Source of the DNA: Gemmatimonadota bacterium
GTDB taxonomy: Bacteria; Gemmatimonadota; Gemmatimonadetes; Gemmatimonadales; GWC2-71-9
Direction: 5' to 3'
Length of the DNA: 64,000 nucleotides
Assembly: GCA_016704275.1 (NCBI GenBank)
Contig: JADJAK010000005.1
Location: 1 to 64,000, forward strand
Below, piece by piece: positions 41,413-48,983 of the stretch (the first letter of the stretch is position 1; each line of letters opens with the position of its first letter). The notes below the pieces were generated by a model. It saw nothing but the letters and a program-made list of their open reading frames with translations. It was not told the DNA's origin and made no database searches. Both the position numbers and the translations under genes were made by a program.

Positions 41413-42900
41413 ATGGCCAAGACTTTCAAGAACTTCATCGCCGGCAAGTGGGTTGCACCGACCACCGGGCGCTACATCACCAATCGCAACCCGGCTGACA
41501 CCACCGATGTCATCGGTCGCTTTCCCGATTCCGGTCCGGCCGACATCGCTGCCGCGGTGGCCTCGGCAAAGGTCGGCTTCGAGCAGTGGTCGCGCACGCC
41601 GGCGCCGCTCCGTGGCGATGTCCTCCGCCGCCTCGGCGACATCCTGACGGACCGCAAGGATGAACTGGCTGACGCCATGACCCGCGAGATGGGCAAGGTC
41701 CTCGCCGAGACCGGCGGCGACGTGCAGGAAGGGATCGACACCGCGTACTACGCCGCCACCGAAGGGCGGCGCCTCTTCGGGCACACGGTCCCGTCGGAGC
41801 TGCGCCAGAAGTGGGCGATGAGCGTCCGCCGCCCGATCGGCGTGGCCGGGCTGATCACGCCATTCAATTTCCCGATGGCGATCCCGACCTGGAAGATGTT
41901 CCCCGCGCTCCTCTGCGGAAACAGCGTGATCCTCAAGGCGTCCGAGGATGTGCCGCACTCGTCGCACCTGCTGGTCGAGGCGCTGCTCGAGGCGGGGCTC
42001 CCGCCGCAGGTGATCCAGCTGGTGCATGGCGGTGGCGCGGCCGGTGCGGCGCTGGTCGAGCACCCGGACGTCCCGGTGATCTCGTTCACGGGGTCGACCG
42101 ACACCGGCTCGAAGATCGGCGAGATCTGCGGCCGGATGCACAAGCGGCTCTCGCTCGAAATGGGCGGCAAGAATGCCCAGATCGTGATGGATGACGCCGA
42201 CCTCGATCTGGCGCTTGAGGGAGTCCTCTGGGGCGCCTTCGGCACCACGGGGCAGCGTTGCACCGCGACGTCGCGGCTGATCATCCACCGCAAGGTCCAT
42301 GACCGCTTCGTGGCGCGTCTGGTCGAGGCCGCGGAGAAGCTGGTCCTGGGCGACGGCCGCCATGCGAAGAGCCAGGTCGGGCCGCTCATCCACGAGGCGG
42401 CGCGCGAGAAGGTCGAGCGCTACGTCGAGATCGGCAAGGCGCAGGGGGCCGAACTGGCCTGTGGTGGCGCCCGTCCCCGCTCGCCGCGGCTCGCCAACGG
42501 CTACTTCTACAAGCCGACGGTCTTCACCAACGTCAAGGCAGGGTCCCGCCTGGCGATGGAAGAAATCTTCGGTCCGGTGTTGAGCGTGATCAAGGTCGGC
42601 TCGTACGAGGAAGCGGTGAAGGTGAACAACGAGGTGAAGTACGGCCTCTCGTCGTCGATCTACACCCGCGACGTCAACCGCGCCTTCCGCGCCCTCGAGG
42701 ATCTGCAGAACGGGATCACGTACGTCAACGCGCCGACGATCGGCGCCGAGGCGCACCTCCCGTTCGGCGGCGTGAAGCAGACCGGCAACGGCCACCGCGA
42801 AGGGGGCTGGGAAGTGTTCGAGTTCTACTCCGAAACGAAGGTCTGCTACGTCGACTTTTCGGGGACGTTGCAGCGGGCGCAGATGGATACCTACGAATGA
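41413..42900 (+). CDS. NAD(P)-dependent aldehyde dehydrogenase
   Basis: 495 residues of the ALDH superfamily: MAKTFKNFIAGKWV at the start, PFNFPMAIPTWKMFPALLCGN (Rossmann entry with the Asn), FTGSTDTGSKIG (nucleotide binding), general base Glu249 in LSLEMGGKNAQIV, catalytic Cys283 in GTTGQRCTATSRLI, and EEIFGPVLSVIKV followed by the C-terminal GGVKQTGNGHREGG. All catalytic residues are present. The sequence type recalls 2-oxoglutarate semialdehyde and related semialdehyde dehydrogenases, but the substrate cannot be fixed. Start ATG 41413 fits the family. Eleven bases behind the membrane protein gene; no Shine-Dalgarno of strength. Confidence 0.93.
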   Translation: MAKTFKNFIAGKWVAPTTGRYITNRNPADTTDVIGRFPDSGPADIAAAVASAKVGFEQWSRTPAPLRGDVLRRLGDILTDRKDELADAMTREMGKVLAETGGDVQEGIDTAYYAATEGRRLFGHTVPSELRQKWAMSVRRPIGVAGLITPFNFPMAIPTWKMFPALLCGNSVILKASEDVPHSSHLLVEALLEAGLPPQVIQLVHGGGAAGAALVEHPDVPVISFTGSTDTGSKIGEICGRMHKRLSLEMGGKNAQIVMDDADLDLALEGVLWGAFGTTGQRCTATSRLIIHRKVHDRFVARLVEAAEKLVLGDGRHAKSQVGPLIHEAAREKVERYVEIGKAQGAELACGGARPRSPRLANGYFYKPTVFTNVKAGSRLAMEEIFGPVLSVIKVGSYEEAVKVNNEVKYGLSSSIYTRDVNRAFRALEDLQNGITYVNAPTIGAEAHLPFGGVKQTGNGHREGGWEVFEFYSETKVCYVDFSGTLQRAQMDTYE

Positions 42901-42910
42901 GCAGGGCGGG

Positions 42911-42950
42911 GGAATCGATGATCGATCATCGATGATCGATCATCGATTCC
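42911..42950. repeat. Perfect 40-base palindrome upstream of the sigma-factor gene
   Basis: The 40 bases are their own reverse complement, built of overlapping ATCGATGATCGATC units between GGA and TCC. It lies 11 bases behind the aldehyde dehydrogenase stop and 100 bases before the sigma-factor start. It could be a terminator stem, a protein-binding site or a recombination site; there is no T-run. Confidence 0.9.
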
Positions 42951-43050
42951 CTTGCCGCTTGCGCCCGGTTCGGGGTCCGGGTAGGCTTCCCCCAACTCCC
43001 ATTTCCACTCCGAAGTTCCCTGCACGTCTGCGGTGCCCGAGGTGCGTGTC

Positions 43051-43920
43051 ATGCGGCCATTGCGAATTGGCAACGGGCCCAGGGGCGGCGGGTCCGATGA
43101 GGGCTCGTTGGACCTGTACCTGCGCGACATCAGTCGGTATCCCCTGATCACTCAGGCGGACGAGGTCGCGCTTGCCCAGCGCATCCGCCGCGGCGATCAG
43201 GAAGCGCTCGACACCCTCGTCCGCAGCAATCTCCGCTTCGTCGTCTCCGTCGCCAAGAAGTATCAGAACCAGGGGGTCTCCCTCGCGGACTTGATCAACG
43301 AGGGGAACCTCGGCCTCATCCGCGCGGCCCACAAGTTCGACGAGAGCAAGGGGATCAAGTTCATCTCCTACGCCGTCTGGTGGATCCGGCAGGCGATCCT
43401 CCAGGCGCTGGCCGAGCAGTCCCGGATCGTGCGGGTACCACTCAACCGGGCCGGCGAGCTGCATCGGATCGGCCGCCGGACGTCGGCGCTGCAACAGGAG
43501 TTGGGCCGCGACCCCACGGCGGGCGAGATCGCGGAGGGGATGGACCTCGACATCGCCGAGGTGGAGCGGACGCTGCAGATCTCGCAGGCGCACATCTCGC
43601 TCGACGCGCCGATGACCCCGGGCGAGGACAACAAGCTGATCGACTACCTCCCCGACGCCGCCGAGCGGAGTGCCGACGCCGCCACCATGGAGCACGCGCT
43701 CACCGAGGGGATCGAGACGGTCTTCAAGAGCCTTCGCGACCGCGAGGCCAAGATCCTCCGGCTCTACTTCGGCCTCGATGGCCCCGATCCGATGACGCTC
43801 GAGGAAATCGGGGCGATGATGGGGATCACCCGGGAGCGGGTCCGCCAGATCAAGGAGAAGGCGCTGCTCCGGTTGCGGCACGCGGGGGAGCAGCAGGCGC
43901 TCGATTCTTTCCTCAGTTGA
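43051..43920 (+). CDS. rpoD: RNA polymerase primary sigma factor (RpoD/SigA, short type)
   Basis: 289 residues. Region 1.2 (SLDLYLRDISRYPLITQADEV), region 2 (NLRFVVSVAKKYQNQG, LADLINEGNLGLIRAAHKFD, KFISYAVWWIRQAILQAL; the GIKFISYAVWWIRQ -10 recognition helix is complete), region 3 and region 4.2 with MGITRERVRQIKEKALLRLRH. It lacks region 1.1 and the long non-conserved region, like the primary sigma factors of Bacteroidetes and relatives, which supports placing the host in the FCB group. ATG 43051 starts MRPLRIGN, typical of that group; GTG 43033 in frame is possible. Palindromes flank the gene on both sides. A group 2 role cannot be excluded. Confidence 0.92.
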   Translation: MRPLRIGNGPRGGGSDEGSLDLYLRDISRYPLITQADEVALAQRIRRGDQEALDTLVRSNLRFVVSVAKKYQNQGVSLADLINEGNLGLIRAAHKFDESKGIKFISYAVWWIRQAILQALAEQSRIVRVPLNRAGELHRIGRRTSALQQELGRDPTAGEIAEGMDLDIAEVERTLQISQAHISLDAPMTPGEDNKLIDYLPDAAERSADAATMEHALTEGIETVFKSLRDREAKILRLYFGLDGPDPMTLEEIGAMMGITRERVRQIKEKALLRLRHAGEQQALDSFLS

Positions 43921-43925
43921 GCACC

Positions 43926-43959
43926 ATCGATCATCGATGATCGATCATCGATGATCGAT
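43926..43959. repeat. Perfect 34-base palindrome downstream of the sigma-factor gene
   Basis: A second palindrome of the same ATCGATGATCGATC units, centred at 43942/43943, six bases behind the sigma-factor stop and 40 bases before yajQ. With the one at 42911-42950 it brackets the gene. It probably forms a stem that ends the sigma-factor transcript, but it abuts the yajQ promoter candidate. Confidence 0.9.
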
Positions 43960-43963
43960 CGCC

Positions 43964-43992
43964 TTGCGAACTCCCCGCCGATCCTCTAGCCT
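43964..43992 (+). promoter_or_regulatory. Candidate promoter of leaderless yajQ
   Basis: TTGCGA (43964-43969), exactly 17 bases, TAGCCT (43987-43992), six bases to the ATG at 43999. Both elements and both spacings fit a sigma-70-type promoter whose transcript begins at the start codon; no Shine-Dalgarno is present. Confidence 0.55.
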
Positions 43993-43998
43993 CCCCCC

Positions 43999-44502
43999 AT
44001 GGCTGCCAACCCCTCATTCGACATCTCGACCGGCGTCGAGATCCAGGAAGTCGACAACGCCGTGAATCAGGCCGTGAAGGAGATCGCCCAGCGATACGAC
44101 TTCAAGGGCACCCACTGCACCATCGAGCTCGACCGCGAGAAGGCGACGATCGCCCTGGCGGCCGACGACGAATTCAAGATGGAGGCGCTGGTGGACACCG
44201 TCCGCTCGCGCCTCATCAAGCGTGGCGTCCCGGTCAAGAACCTCGATCTCGGTGAGCTGATTCCGGCGACGGGGAGTTCGGTGCGGCGGGTGCTCACGCT
44301 GGCGCAGGGGATCCCGACCGAGGAAGCGAAGAAGATCCAGCGCGCCATCAAGGACGCCGGCTTCAAGAAGGTGCAGGCGAGCATCCAGGGCGACGAGCTT
44401 CGGGTCACCTCGCCCTCGAAGGACGAGCTCCAGGCGGTGATCGCCTTCCTGCGTGGCGCCGACTTCGCGGTGGAACTCCAGTTCGGCAACTTCCGCGGGT
44501 GA
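43999..44502 (+). CDS. yajQ: YajQ-family nucleotide-binding protein
   Basis: 167 residues. Typical start with SFDISTGVEIQEVDNAVNQA, then EIAQRYDFKGTHCTIELDREK, LIKRGVPVKNLDLGE, IPTEEAKKIQRAIKDAGFKKVQASIQGDELRV and the ending FLRGADFAVELQFGNFR. Two ferredoxin-like domains; in other bacteria YajQ proteins bind cyclic di-GMP and can act on transcription. It overlaps the SpoIID-like gene by four bases. Start fixed by homology and the promoter candidate. Confidence 0.95.
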   Translation: MAANPSFDISTGVEIQEVDNAVNQAVKEIAQRYDFKGTHCTIELDREKATIALAADDEFKMEALVDTVRSRLIKRGVPVKNLDLGELIPATGSSVRRVLTLAQGIPTEEAKKIQRAIKDAGFKKVQASIQGDELRVTSPSKDELQAVIAFLRGADFAVELQFGNFRG

Positions 44503-45746
44503 CGCGGGTGCGGCGGACACGCCTCGCCCGCCTTGTCGCCGTCGCGATCTTCCTCGGCTCCTGCATGCCGCCGGATCAACCGGCGGCGGCACCGGAGCCG
44601 TTGCAACTCGACCCTGACATCCGGATCGGCCTCGTCGTCGATGTCGCCACCGCCACGATCGGCGGCGGCGCGGCGTTGCGCGTGGTGGACCCGGACGAAG
44701 GGCTGGTCAGTGACGTCCCTGCCAACCAGCAGGCCACCCTGACGCGGCGTGGCGCGGGCATCGTGCTGCGCGGCACCACGCCTGAGGTGGCGCGCCGCCG
44801 GCTGGTGATCGAGCCGGCGGAGGGCGCCACCACCGTGCGCGTCGGCGGCAAGGAGTATCGCGGCGTGCTCGAGTTGGAGGCCGGCGTCACGGGTGTTCGG
44901 GTTCTCAATCGGGTCGGGCTCGAGCAGTACCTGATCGGGGTGGTCGGCGCCGAGATGGGGAGCAGGACGCTGGAGGAGATGGAGGCGCTCAAGGCGCAGG
45001 CCGTCGCGTCGCGGACCTACGCGCTCCGGCAACAGCGCAACAACGCCGCCCGCGGTTTCGACGTCGTCGCCGACGTCAACAACCAGGTCTACGCGGGACT
45101 CGCGCTCGAGCAACCGCTCGCAGCACAGGCCGTCGAGGCGACACGGGGCGAGATCCTCACCTACGACGGCGCCCCGATCGACGCCTTCTTCTCCTCGACC
45201 TGCGGCGGGGAGACCGAGGATGGTCCGGCGGCCTTTGCCGGGGCGACGCGCCCCTACCTGCGCGCGGTGCCCGACGTCGACCAGAATGGCGTCGCCTGGT
45301 GCGCGATCTCCCCGCGCTTTCGTTGGACCGAGTCCTGGAGCGCCGCCCAGCTCAAAGAGGTGCTTCGGCGGACGCTCGGGGCCAACGGCCTGTCGATGGC
45401 CCGTGCCAATGACCTGACCGAGATGCGAGTGCTGGATCGGACCGGCACGGGGCGGATTGCCACGCTGGAGCTCACGGGCCGCAATGGCCGCACGGCGGTC
45501 AGCGGGCAGGCCATCCGGCGTGTCCTCGCGCCAACGGCGGGCGGGATGCTCCGGAGCACCGACTTCACGGTGAAGCTGGGTCGGCGCGGCGGCAAGATCG
45601 AACGGGTGACCATCGAGGGACGGGGGTATGGGCACGGGGTGGGGATGTGCCAGTACGGGGCCATTGGCCGGGCCAGGGCGGGGCAGGACTACCAGACCAT
45701 CCTGACGAGCTACTTTCCGGGGACACTGTTGAGCCGGATCTACTGA
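44499..45746 (+). CDS. SpoIID/LytB-domain lipoprotein
   Basis: 415 residues. A lipoprotein-like signal (LARLVAVAIFLGSCMPP, lipobox LGSC), a beta-rich middle (RIGLVVDVATATIGGG), then the SpoIID domain: LNRVGLEQYLIGVVGAEMG, ALKAQAVASRTYALRQ, STCGGETEDG and the ending GRGYGHGVGMCQYGAIGRARAG. The active Glu of the SpoIID lytic transglycosylase (in VVGAEMG) and the GHGVGM.Q motif are present, so it may cleave glycan strands stripped of peptides; in non-sporulators related proteins act in cell-wall turnover or division. Start GTG 44499 overlaps the yajQ stop (GTGA). Confidence 0.88.
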   Translation: MTRVRRTRLARLVAVAIFLGSCMPPDQPAAAPEPLQLDPDIRIGLVVDVATATIGGGAALRVVDPDEGLVSDVPANQQATLTRRGAGIVLRGTTPEVARRRLVIEPAEGATTVRVGGKEYRGVLELEAGVTGVRVLNRVGLEQYLIGVVGAEMGSRTLEEMEALKAQAVASRTYALRQQRNNAARGFDVVADVNNQVYAGLALEQPLAAQAVEATRGEILTYDGAPIDAFFSSTCGGETEDGPAAFAGATRPYLRAVPDVDQNGVAWCAISPRFRWTESWSAAQLKEVLRRTLGANGLSMARANDLTEMRVLDRTGTGRIATLELTGRNGRTAVSGQAIRRVLAPTAGGMLRSTDFTVKLGRRGGKIERVTIEGRGYGHGVGMCQYGAIGRARAGQDYQTILTSYFPGTLLSRIY

Positions 45747-45765
45747 CCGAGACGGGGACGGACGG

Positions 45766-46773
45766 ATGAGCGACAAGCTGCGGCTGGGTATCGTGGGGGC
45801 GGGAGCGATCACGCAGGTCGGCCACCTCCCGGTGCTGAAGCGGATGAAGGGCGTCGAGGTCGTCGGCATCTGCGACAACGACCGCACCAAGGCGCGTGCG
45901 CTCGCCGATCGCTTCGAGGTGCCCGACGCATACGGCGACATCGAGGAGCTGGTCGACTACGACGCCCTCGATGCGCTGCTCATCTGCACGCCGAATCACC
46001 TCCACGAATCGCACATCGGTGCGGCGCTGGCCGCCGGGCTGCACGTCTTCGTGGAACGGCCGCTGGCGCTGACCGCGGCCGGCGCGCAGAAGTTGGTGAA
46101 GGCGCAGCAGAAGCACTCCCGCCTGGTCATGGTTGGTGCCAACCATCGCTACCGCCCCGACGTGCAGCAGATCCGCTCGTTCGTGCAGAACGGCGAGCTC
46201 GGTGAACTCGAATCGATCCGCGCCTGGTGGTTCATGGCGCGGGCGGGCCGCGGGTCGCTCGGCTGGCGGCAGAAGCGCGACCTCGCCGGCGGCGGCGCGA
46301 TGCTCGACCTCGGCCTCTCGATGCTCGACCTCTCCCTCTGGCTCGCCGGCTTCCCGACGGTCACGCGCGTCTCGGCGGTCCTCCCCGAACGGCGCGAGAA
46401 GGGCGTCGAGCCGAGCGGCACGGCGATGCTGGCACTCGAGCACGGCGCCGCGATCCACATCGACACCTCGTGGCGCTTCGTTGGCCCGGGCGAGCGCTTC
46501 GGCATGGCGGTGCGCGCGGCCAATGGCTCGGCCCGCATCAATCCGCTGGCGATCTGGAAGGACTTCCACGGCGTCGCGAAGGACGTGGCGCCCTCGGGGG
46601 CCCATTCGCGGGAGACGCCGTTCGCGCTCTCGATTCGCGCGCAGTGGGCGCACTTCCTCTCGGCCGTCCGCGGCGAGGTGCCGGCGCCCGCGCTCACCGA
46701 GCAGGTGACGCTGGCGAAGGTCATGGACGCGATCTACGACTCGGCCGAGTCGGGACGGGACGTGAAGCCGTGA
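45766..46773 (+). CDS. Gfo/Idh/MocA-family oxidoreductase
   Basis: 335 residues. N-terminal Rossmann fold with LGIVGAGAITQVGHLPVL and VEVVGICDNDRTKARALADRF; CTPNHLHESHIGAALAAGLHVFVERPLALT carries the EKP-like motif as ERP (the Lys of EKP, often catalytic, is replaced by Arg); then a C-terminal Gfo/Idh fold with GANHRYRPDVQQIRSF and GGGAMLDLGLSMLDLSLWLAG. Such enzymes oxidise or reduce sugars or related substrates with NAD(P); the E-R-P change makes normal catalysis less certain. SD-like GGACGG before the ATG. Coupled to the next gene by a four-base overlap. Confidence 0.9.
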   Translation: MSDKLRLGIVGAGAITQVGHLPVLKRMKGVEVVGICDNDRTKARALADRFEVPDAYGDIEELVDYDALDALLICTPNHLHESHIGAALAAGLHVFVERPLALTAAGAQKLVKAQQKHSRLVMVGANHRYRPDVQQIRSFVQNGELGELESIRAWWFMARAGRGSLGWRQKRDLAGGGAMLDLGLSMLDLSLWLAGFPTVTRVSAVLPERREKGVEPSGTAMLALEHGAAIHIDTSWRFVGPGERFGMAVRAANGSARINPLAIWKDFHGVAKDVAPSGAHSRETPFALSIRAQWAHFLSAVRGEVPAPALTEQVTLAKVMDAIYDSAESGRDVKP

Positions 46774-47984
46774 GCTGGCGCGCGGCGGTGCTGCTCCTGG
46801 CGCCGCTGGTGGCGCCACACGTCTCGGCACAGACCGTGTCGCCGAGCCACGCCCCCGAGGTGTACCTCGTCACGATGGGCCCGGGCGAGACGGTCTACGA
46901 GCGCTATGGCCACAACGCCATCTGGGTCCGAGACACGGTCGACGGCACCGACATCGTCTACAACTACGGCACCTTCGACTTCGGCCATTCCACCGCCGAA
47001 GTCGCCCGCTTCGTCGGCCGTTTCGCGATGGGCCGCCCGCAGTACTGGCTTGGGACGATGACGATGGCACGGGCCGTCGAGATCTACACCTACTTCAAGC
47101 GTGACGTGGAGCTGCAGCAGTTGGCGCTCCCCGCGGCCAAGCGGATCGAGCTGGCCCAACTGCTCGCGACGAATGCGCTGCCCGAGAACCGCGTCTACAC
47201 CTACGACTACTTCCTCGACAACTGCTCCACGCGCGTCCGCGACATGCTCAATCGGGTGCTGGATGGCGCACTGCAAGAGGCGACCACCGGCGTCCCGGCC
47301 GAAGGCAGCTTCCGCTTCCACACCCATCGATCATTGACGAACGACCCGCCGATGTATCTCGGCATCCTGCTCGCGCTCGGGCCGGCCGCCGACGCGCCGC
47401 TCGACCAGTGGGGCGAGATGTTCCTGCCGGCGAAGCTGCAGGAGCGGATGCGCGAGCTCCGCGTCCCGGGCGAAGACGGTCGTGAGCTGCCGGTGGTTGC
47501 CCGCGAAGTGCGGTTGCTGGAGATGGGGGTCTATCGCGTCGAGGCGGCGCCTCCCACCTGGGGCGGCTGGCTGCTCTTGATCGGCTCGGCAGCGGCGCTC
47601 CTGATCCTGACTGGCCGTGCCGAAGGGCCAGCCGGGGTCGCGGGACGCGTCGCGGCCAGCGTGTGGTTGTCGCTGGCGGGGATCGGCGGGATGGTGCTGC
47701 TCTTCCTCTGGTTCGCCACCAACCACGTCGCGGCGGCCTGGAACCACAATCTCTTCTTCCTGACGCCGCTCGCCTTCCTGATGTACGGCACCGTCTGGTC
47801 GGAGCGGAAGCGCGAGGCCGGGGGGTGGGGTACGCGGGCGGCCGTGTTGACGATTGTGCTGGTGGGGATCGGGACGGTGCTGGCGTTCTTCCCGAACTAT
47901 GGCGGGCAGTGGAACCTGCAGGTGGCGGCGCTCGTCGCGCCGCCCGCCGTCGCCTCCGCGCTCCTCAGCCTCCGACGCGCGTAA
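46770..47984 (+). CDS. DUF4105 (Lnb-like periplasmic domain) membrane protein
   Basis: 404 residues. Signal peptide (RAAVLLLAPLVAPHVSAQ), then a papain-like/DUF4105 domain: YLVTMGPGETVYERYGHNAIWVRD (conserved His), YNYGTFDFGHSTAEVARFVGRF, VYTYDYFLDNCSTRVRDMLNRVL (conserved Cys); about four membrane helices follow (TWGGWLLLIGSAAALLILTG; VAASVWLSLAGIGGMVLLFLW; LFFLTPLAFLMYGTVW; AAVLTIVLVGIGTVLAFF). The His and Cys resemble those of the Lnb N-terminal periplasmic domain found in lipoprotein-modifying proteins, so a thiol-hydrolase or acyl-transfer role at the membrane is possible (inference). Start GTG 46770 overlaps the previous stop. Its end overlaps the convergent CsgG-like gene by 20 bases. 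Confidence 0.82.
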   Translation: MSWRAAVLLLAPLVAPHVSAQTVSPSHAPEVYLVTMGPGETVYERYGHNAIWVRDTVDGTDIVYNYGTFDFGHSTAEVARFVGRFAMGRPQYWLGTMTMARAVEIYTYFKRDVELQQLALPAAKRIELAQLLATNALPENRVYTYDYFLDNCSTRVRDMLNRVLDGALQEATTGVPAEGSFRFHTHRSLTNDPPMYLGILLALGPAADAPLDQWGEMFLPAKLQERMRELRVPGEDGRELPVVAREVRLLEMGVYRVEAAPPTWGGWLLLIGSAAALLILTGRAEGPAGVAGRVAASVWLSLAGIGGMVLLFLWFATNHVAAAWNHNLFFLTPLAFLMYGTVWSERKREAGGWGTRAAVLTIVLVGIGTVLAFFPNYGGQWNLQVAALVAPPAVASALLSLRRA

Positions 47985-48615
47985 GGGCGGCCTTCGCCTC
48001 GGTCAGGGTCGGCGCGGCCGCCACAGCCGCCTTGTAGGCCGTCGCCGCCTGGCTCTTGTCGCCCGCCTCCTCGAAGCGCAGTCCCCGACCGAATTGCACC
48101 AGGGCAGCCGAGGTGAAGGTCCGGCGCCACCGTGCCTCGGGGACGCCACCGACCGCCTTCTCCTTCGACAACCGCAACGCCAATTCCGCGACCGCCTCAC
48201 CGAGCTGCTCGCGGGTCGCGAGGGCAGGGTCCCCGCGCACGACGACCACGGTGGCGCCCGTCGCGGCGTCGATCACTCGCGCTTCGACATTGATGTCGCC
48301 GTACTGGTCGAGCAGCGTGCCGATCACCAGCAGCGTCCCGCCCGCCTTGGTCGCGCGGTCTCGGGCCACCGCCAGGTCAATCCGACCGCCCCGGCCCGCC
48401 GCCGCGGCAGCAATCGCGCTCGCCGCTCCGCCTCGCCGCTCGGCCATTTCGGTGGTCAAAATCGCTCCGAGCGCCCGGCCGAGGGCGTCGAAGTCCTCCC
48501 GCGGCATTCCGACCGAACCCTCGGTCTCGAAGGGGGCGACCGCGACCCGGGGCTGTTGTGCGCTCAGGGGACTGACCGCAACTGCAAGCATGGCAACGAG
48601 TTGACGAACCTTCAT
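47965..48615 (-). CDS. CsgG/TolB-like secreted protein
   Basis: 216 residues with a signal peptide (LVAMLAVAVSPLSAQ). The mature part starts PRVAVAPFETEGSVG and continues with RALGAILTTEMAERRG, AGGTLLVIGTLLDQYGDINVEARVIDAATGATV; this is the fold of the CsgG/FlgO/TolB N-terminal nucleotide-binding-like domain. It ends in a TPR-like helical pair (FTSAALVQFGRGLRFEEAGDKSQAATAYKAAVAAAPTL). Role unknown; secreted or periplasmic. It converges with and overlaps the DUF4105 gene end. A start ATG 48615 has no strong Shine-Dalgarno. Confidence 0.75.
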   Translation of the reverse strand: MKVRQLVAMLAVAVSPLSAQQPRVAVAPFETEGSVGMPREDFDALGRALGAILTTEMAERRGGAASAIAAAAAGRGGRIDLAVARDRATKAGGTLLVIGTLLDQYGDINVEARVIDAATGATVVVVRGDPALATREQLGEAVAELALRLSKEKAVGGVPEARWRRTFTSAALVQFGRGLRFEEAGDKSQAATAYKAAVAAAPTLTEAKAALTRVGG

Positions 48616-48676
48616 GCGATGGCTCCAGAACGAGAAGAGACTGCCTCACCCGAGGAGACGAGCGGGACCCCCCGGG

Positions 48677-48706
48677 TTGTACGCGGTCCGGCGATGTGGG
48701 TATATT
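48677..48706 (+). promoter_or_regulatory. Candidate promoter of the rpmE operon
   Basis: TTGTAC (48677-48682), 18 bases, TATATT (48701-48706); leader of about 53 bases to the rpmE ATG. AGGAAGGACGAG (48749-48760) supplies a ribosome binding site. The leader could hold the autoregulatory site of L31, but no recognisable motif was identified. Confidence 0.5.
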
Positions 48707-48764
48707 TCCCGGCTATCGTGGTTCCGCAAGGGGACTACGGCTCTTGACAGGAAGGACGAGACCC

Positions 48765-48980
48765 ATGAAGCCGAATCTGCATCCGCTCTACCAGACGATC
48801 ACGGTGAAGTGCCAGTGCGGCAACACCTTCGAGACCCGCAGCACGGTCGCGGCGATCAGCGTCGAAGTCTGTGGCCAGTGCCACCCGTACTTCACCGGCA
48901 AGCAGCGCCTGGTGGACACGGCCGGTCGGATCGACCGGTTCCGGCGCAAGTACGCCGCGGAACCCGCGCCGCAGTCCTGA
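48765..48980 (+). CDS. rpmE: 50S ribosomal protein L31 (zinc-binding type)
   Basis: 71 residues: MKPNLHPLYQTITVKCQCGNTFETRST with two Cys (CQC), VEVCGQCHPYFTGKQRLVDTAGRIDRFRRKY with the second pair (CGQC). The four Cys make this the zinc-containing C+ form of L31. First gene of the rpmE-prfA-prmC-ylbF-tmk operon, an arrangement conserved in many bacteria; prfA follows after three bases. Confidence 0.97.
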   Translation: MKPNLHPLYQTITVKCQCGNTFETRSTVAAISVEVCGQCHPYFTGKQRLVDTAGRIDRFRRKYAAEPAPQS

Positions 48981-48983
48981 GCG

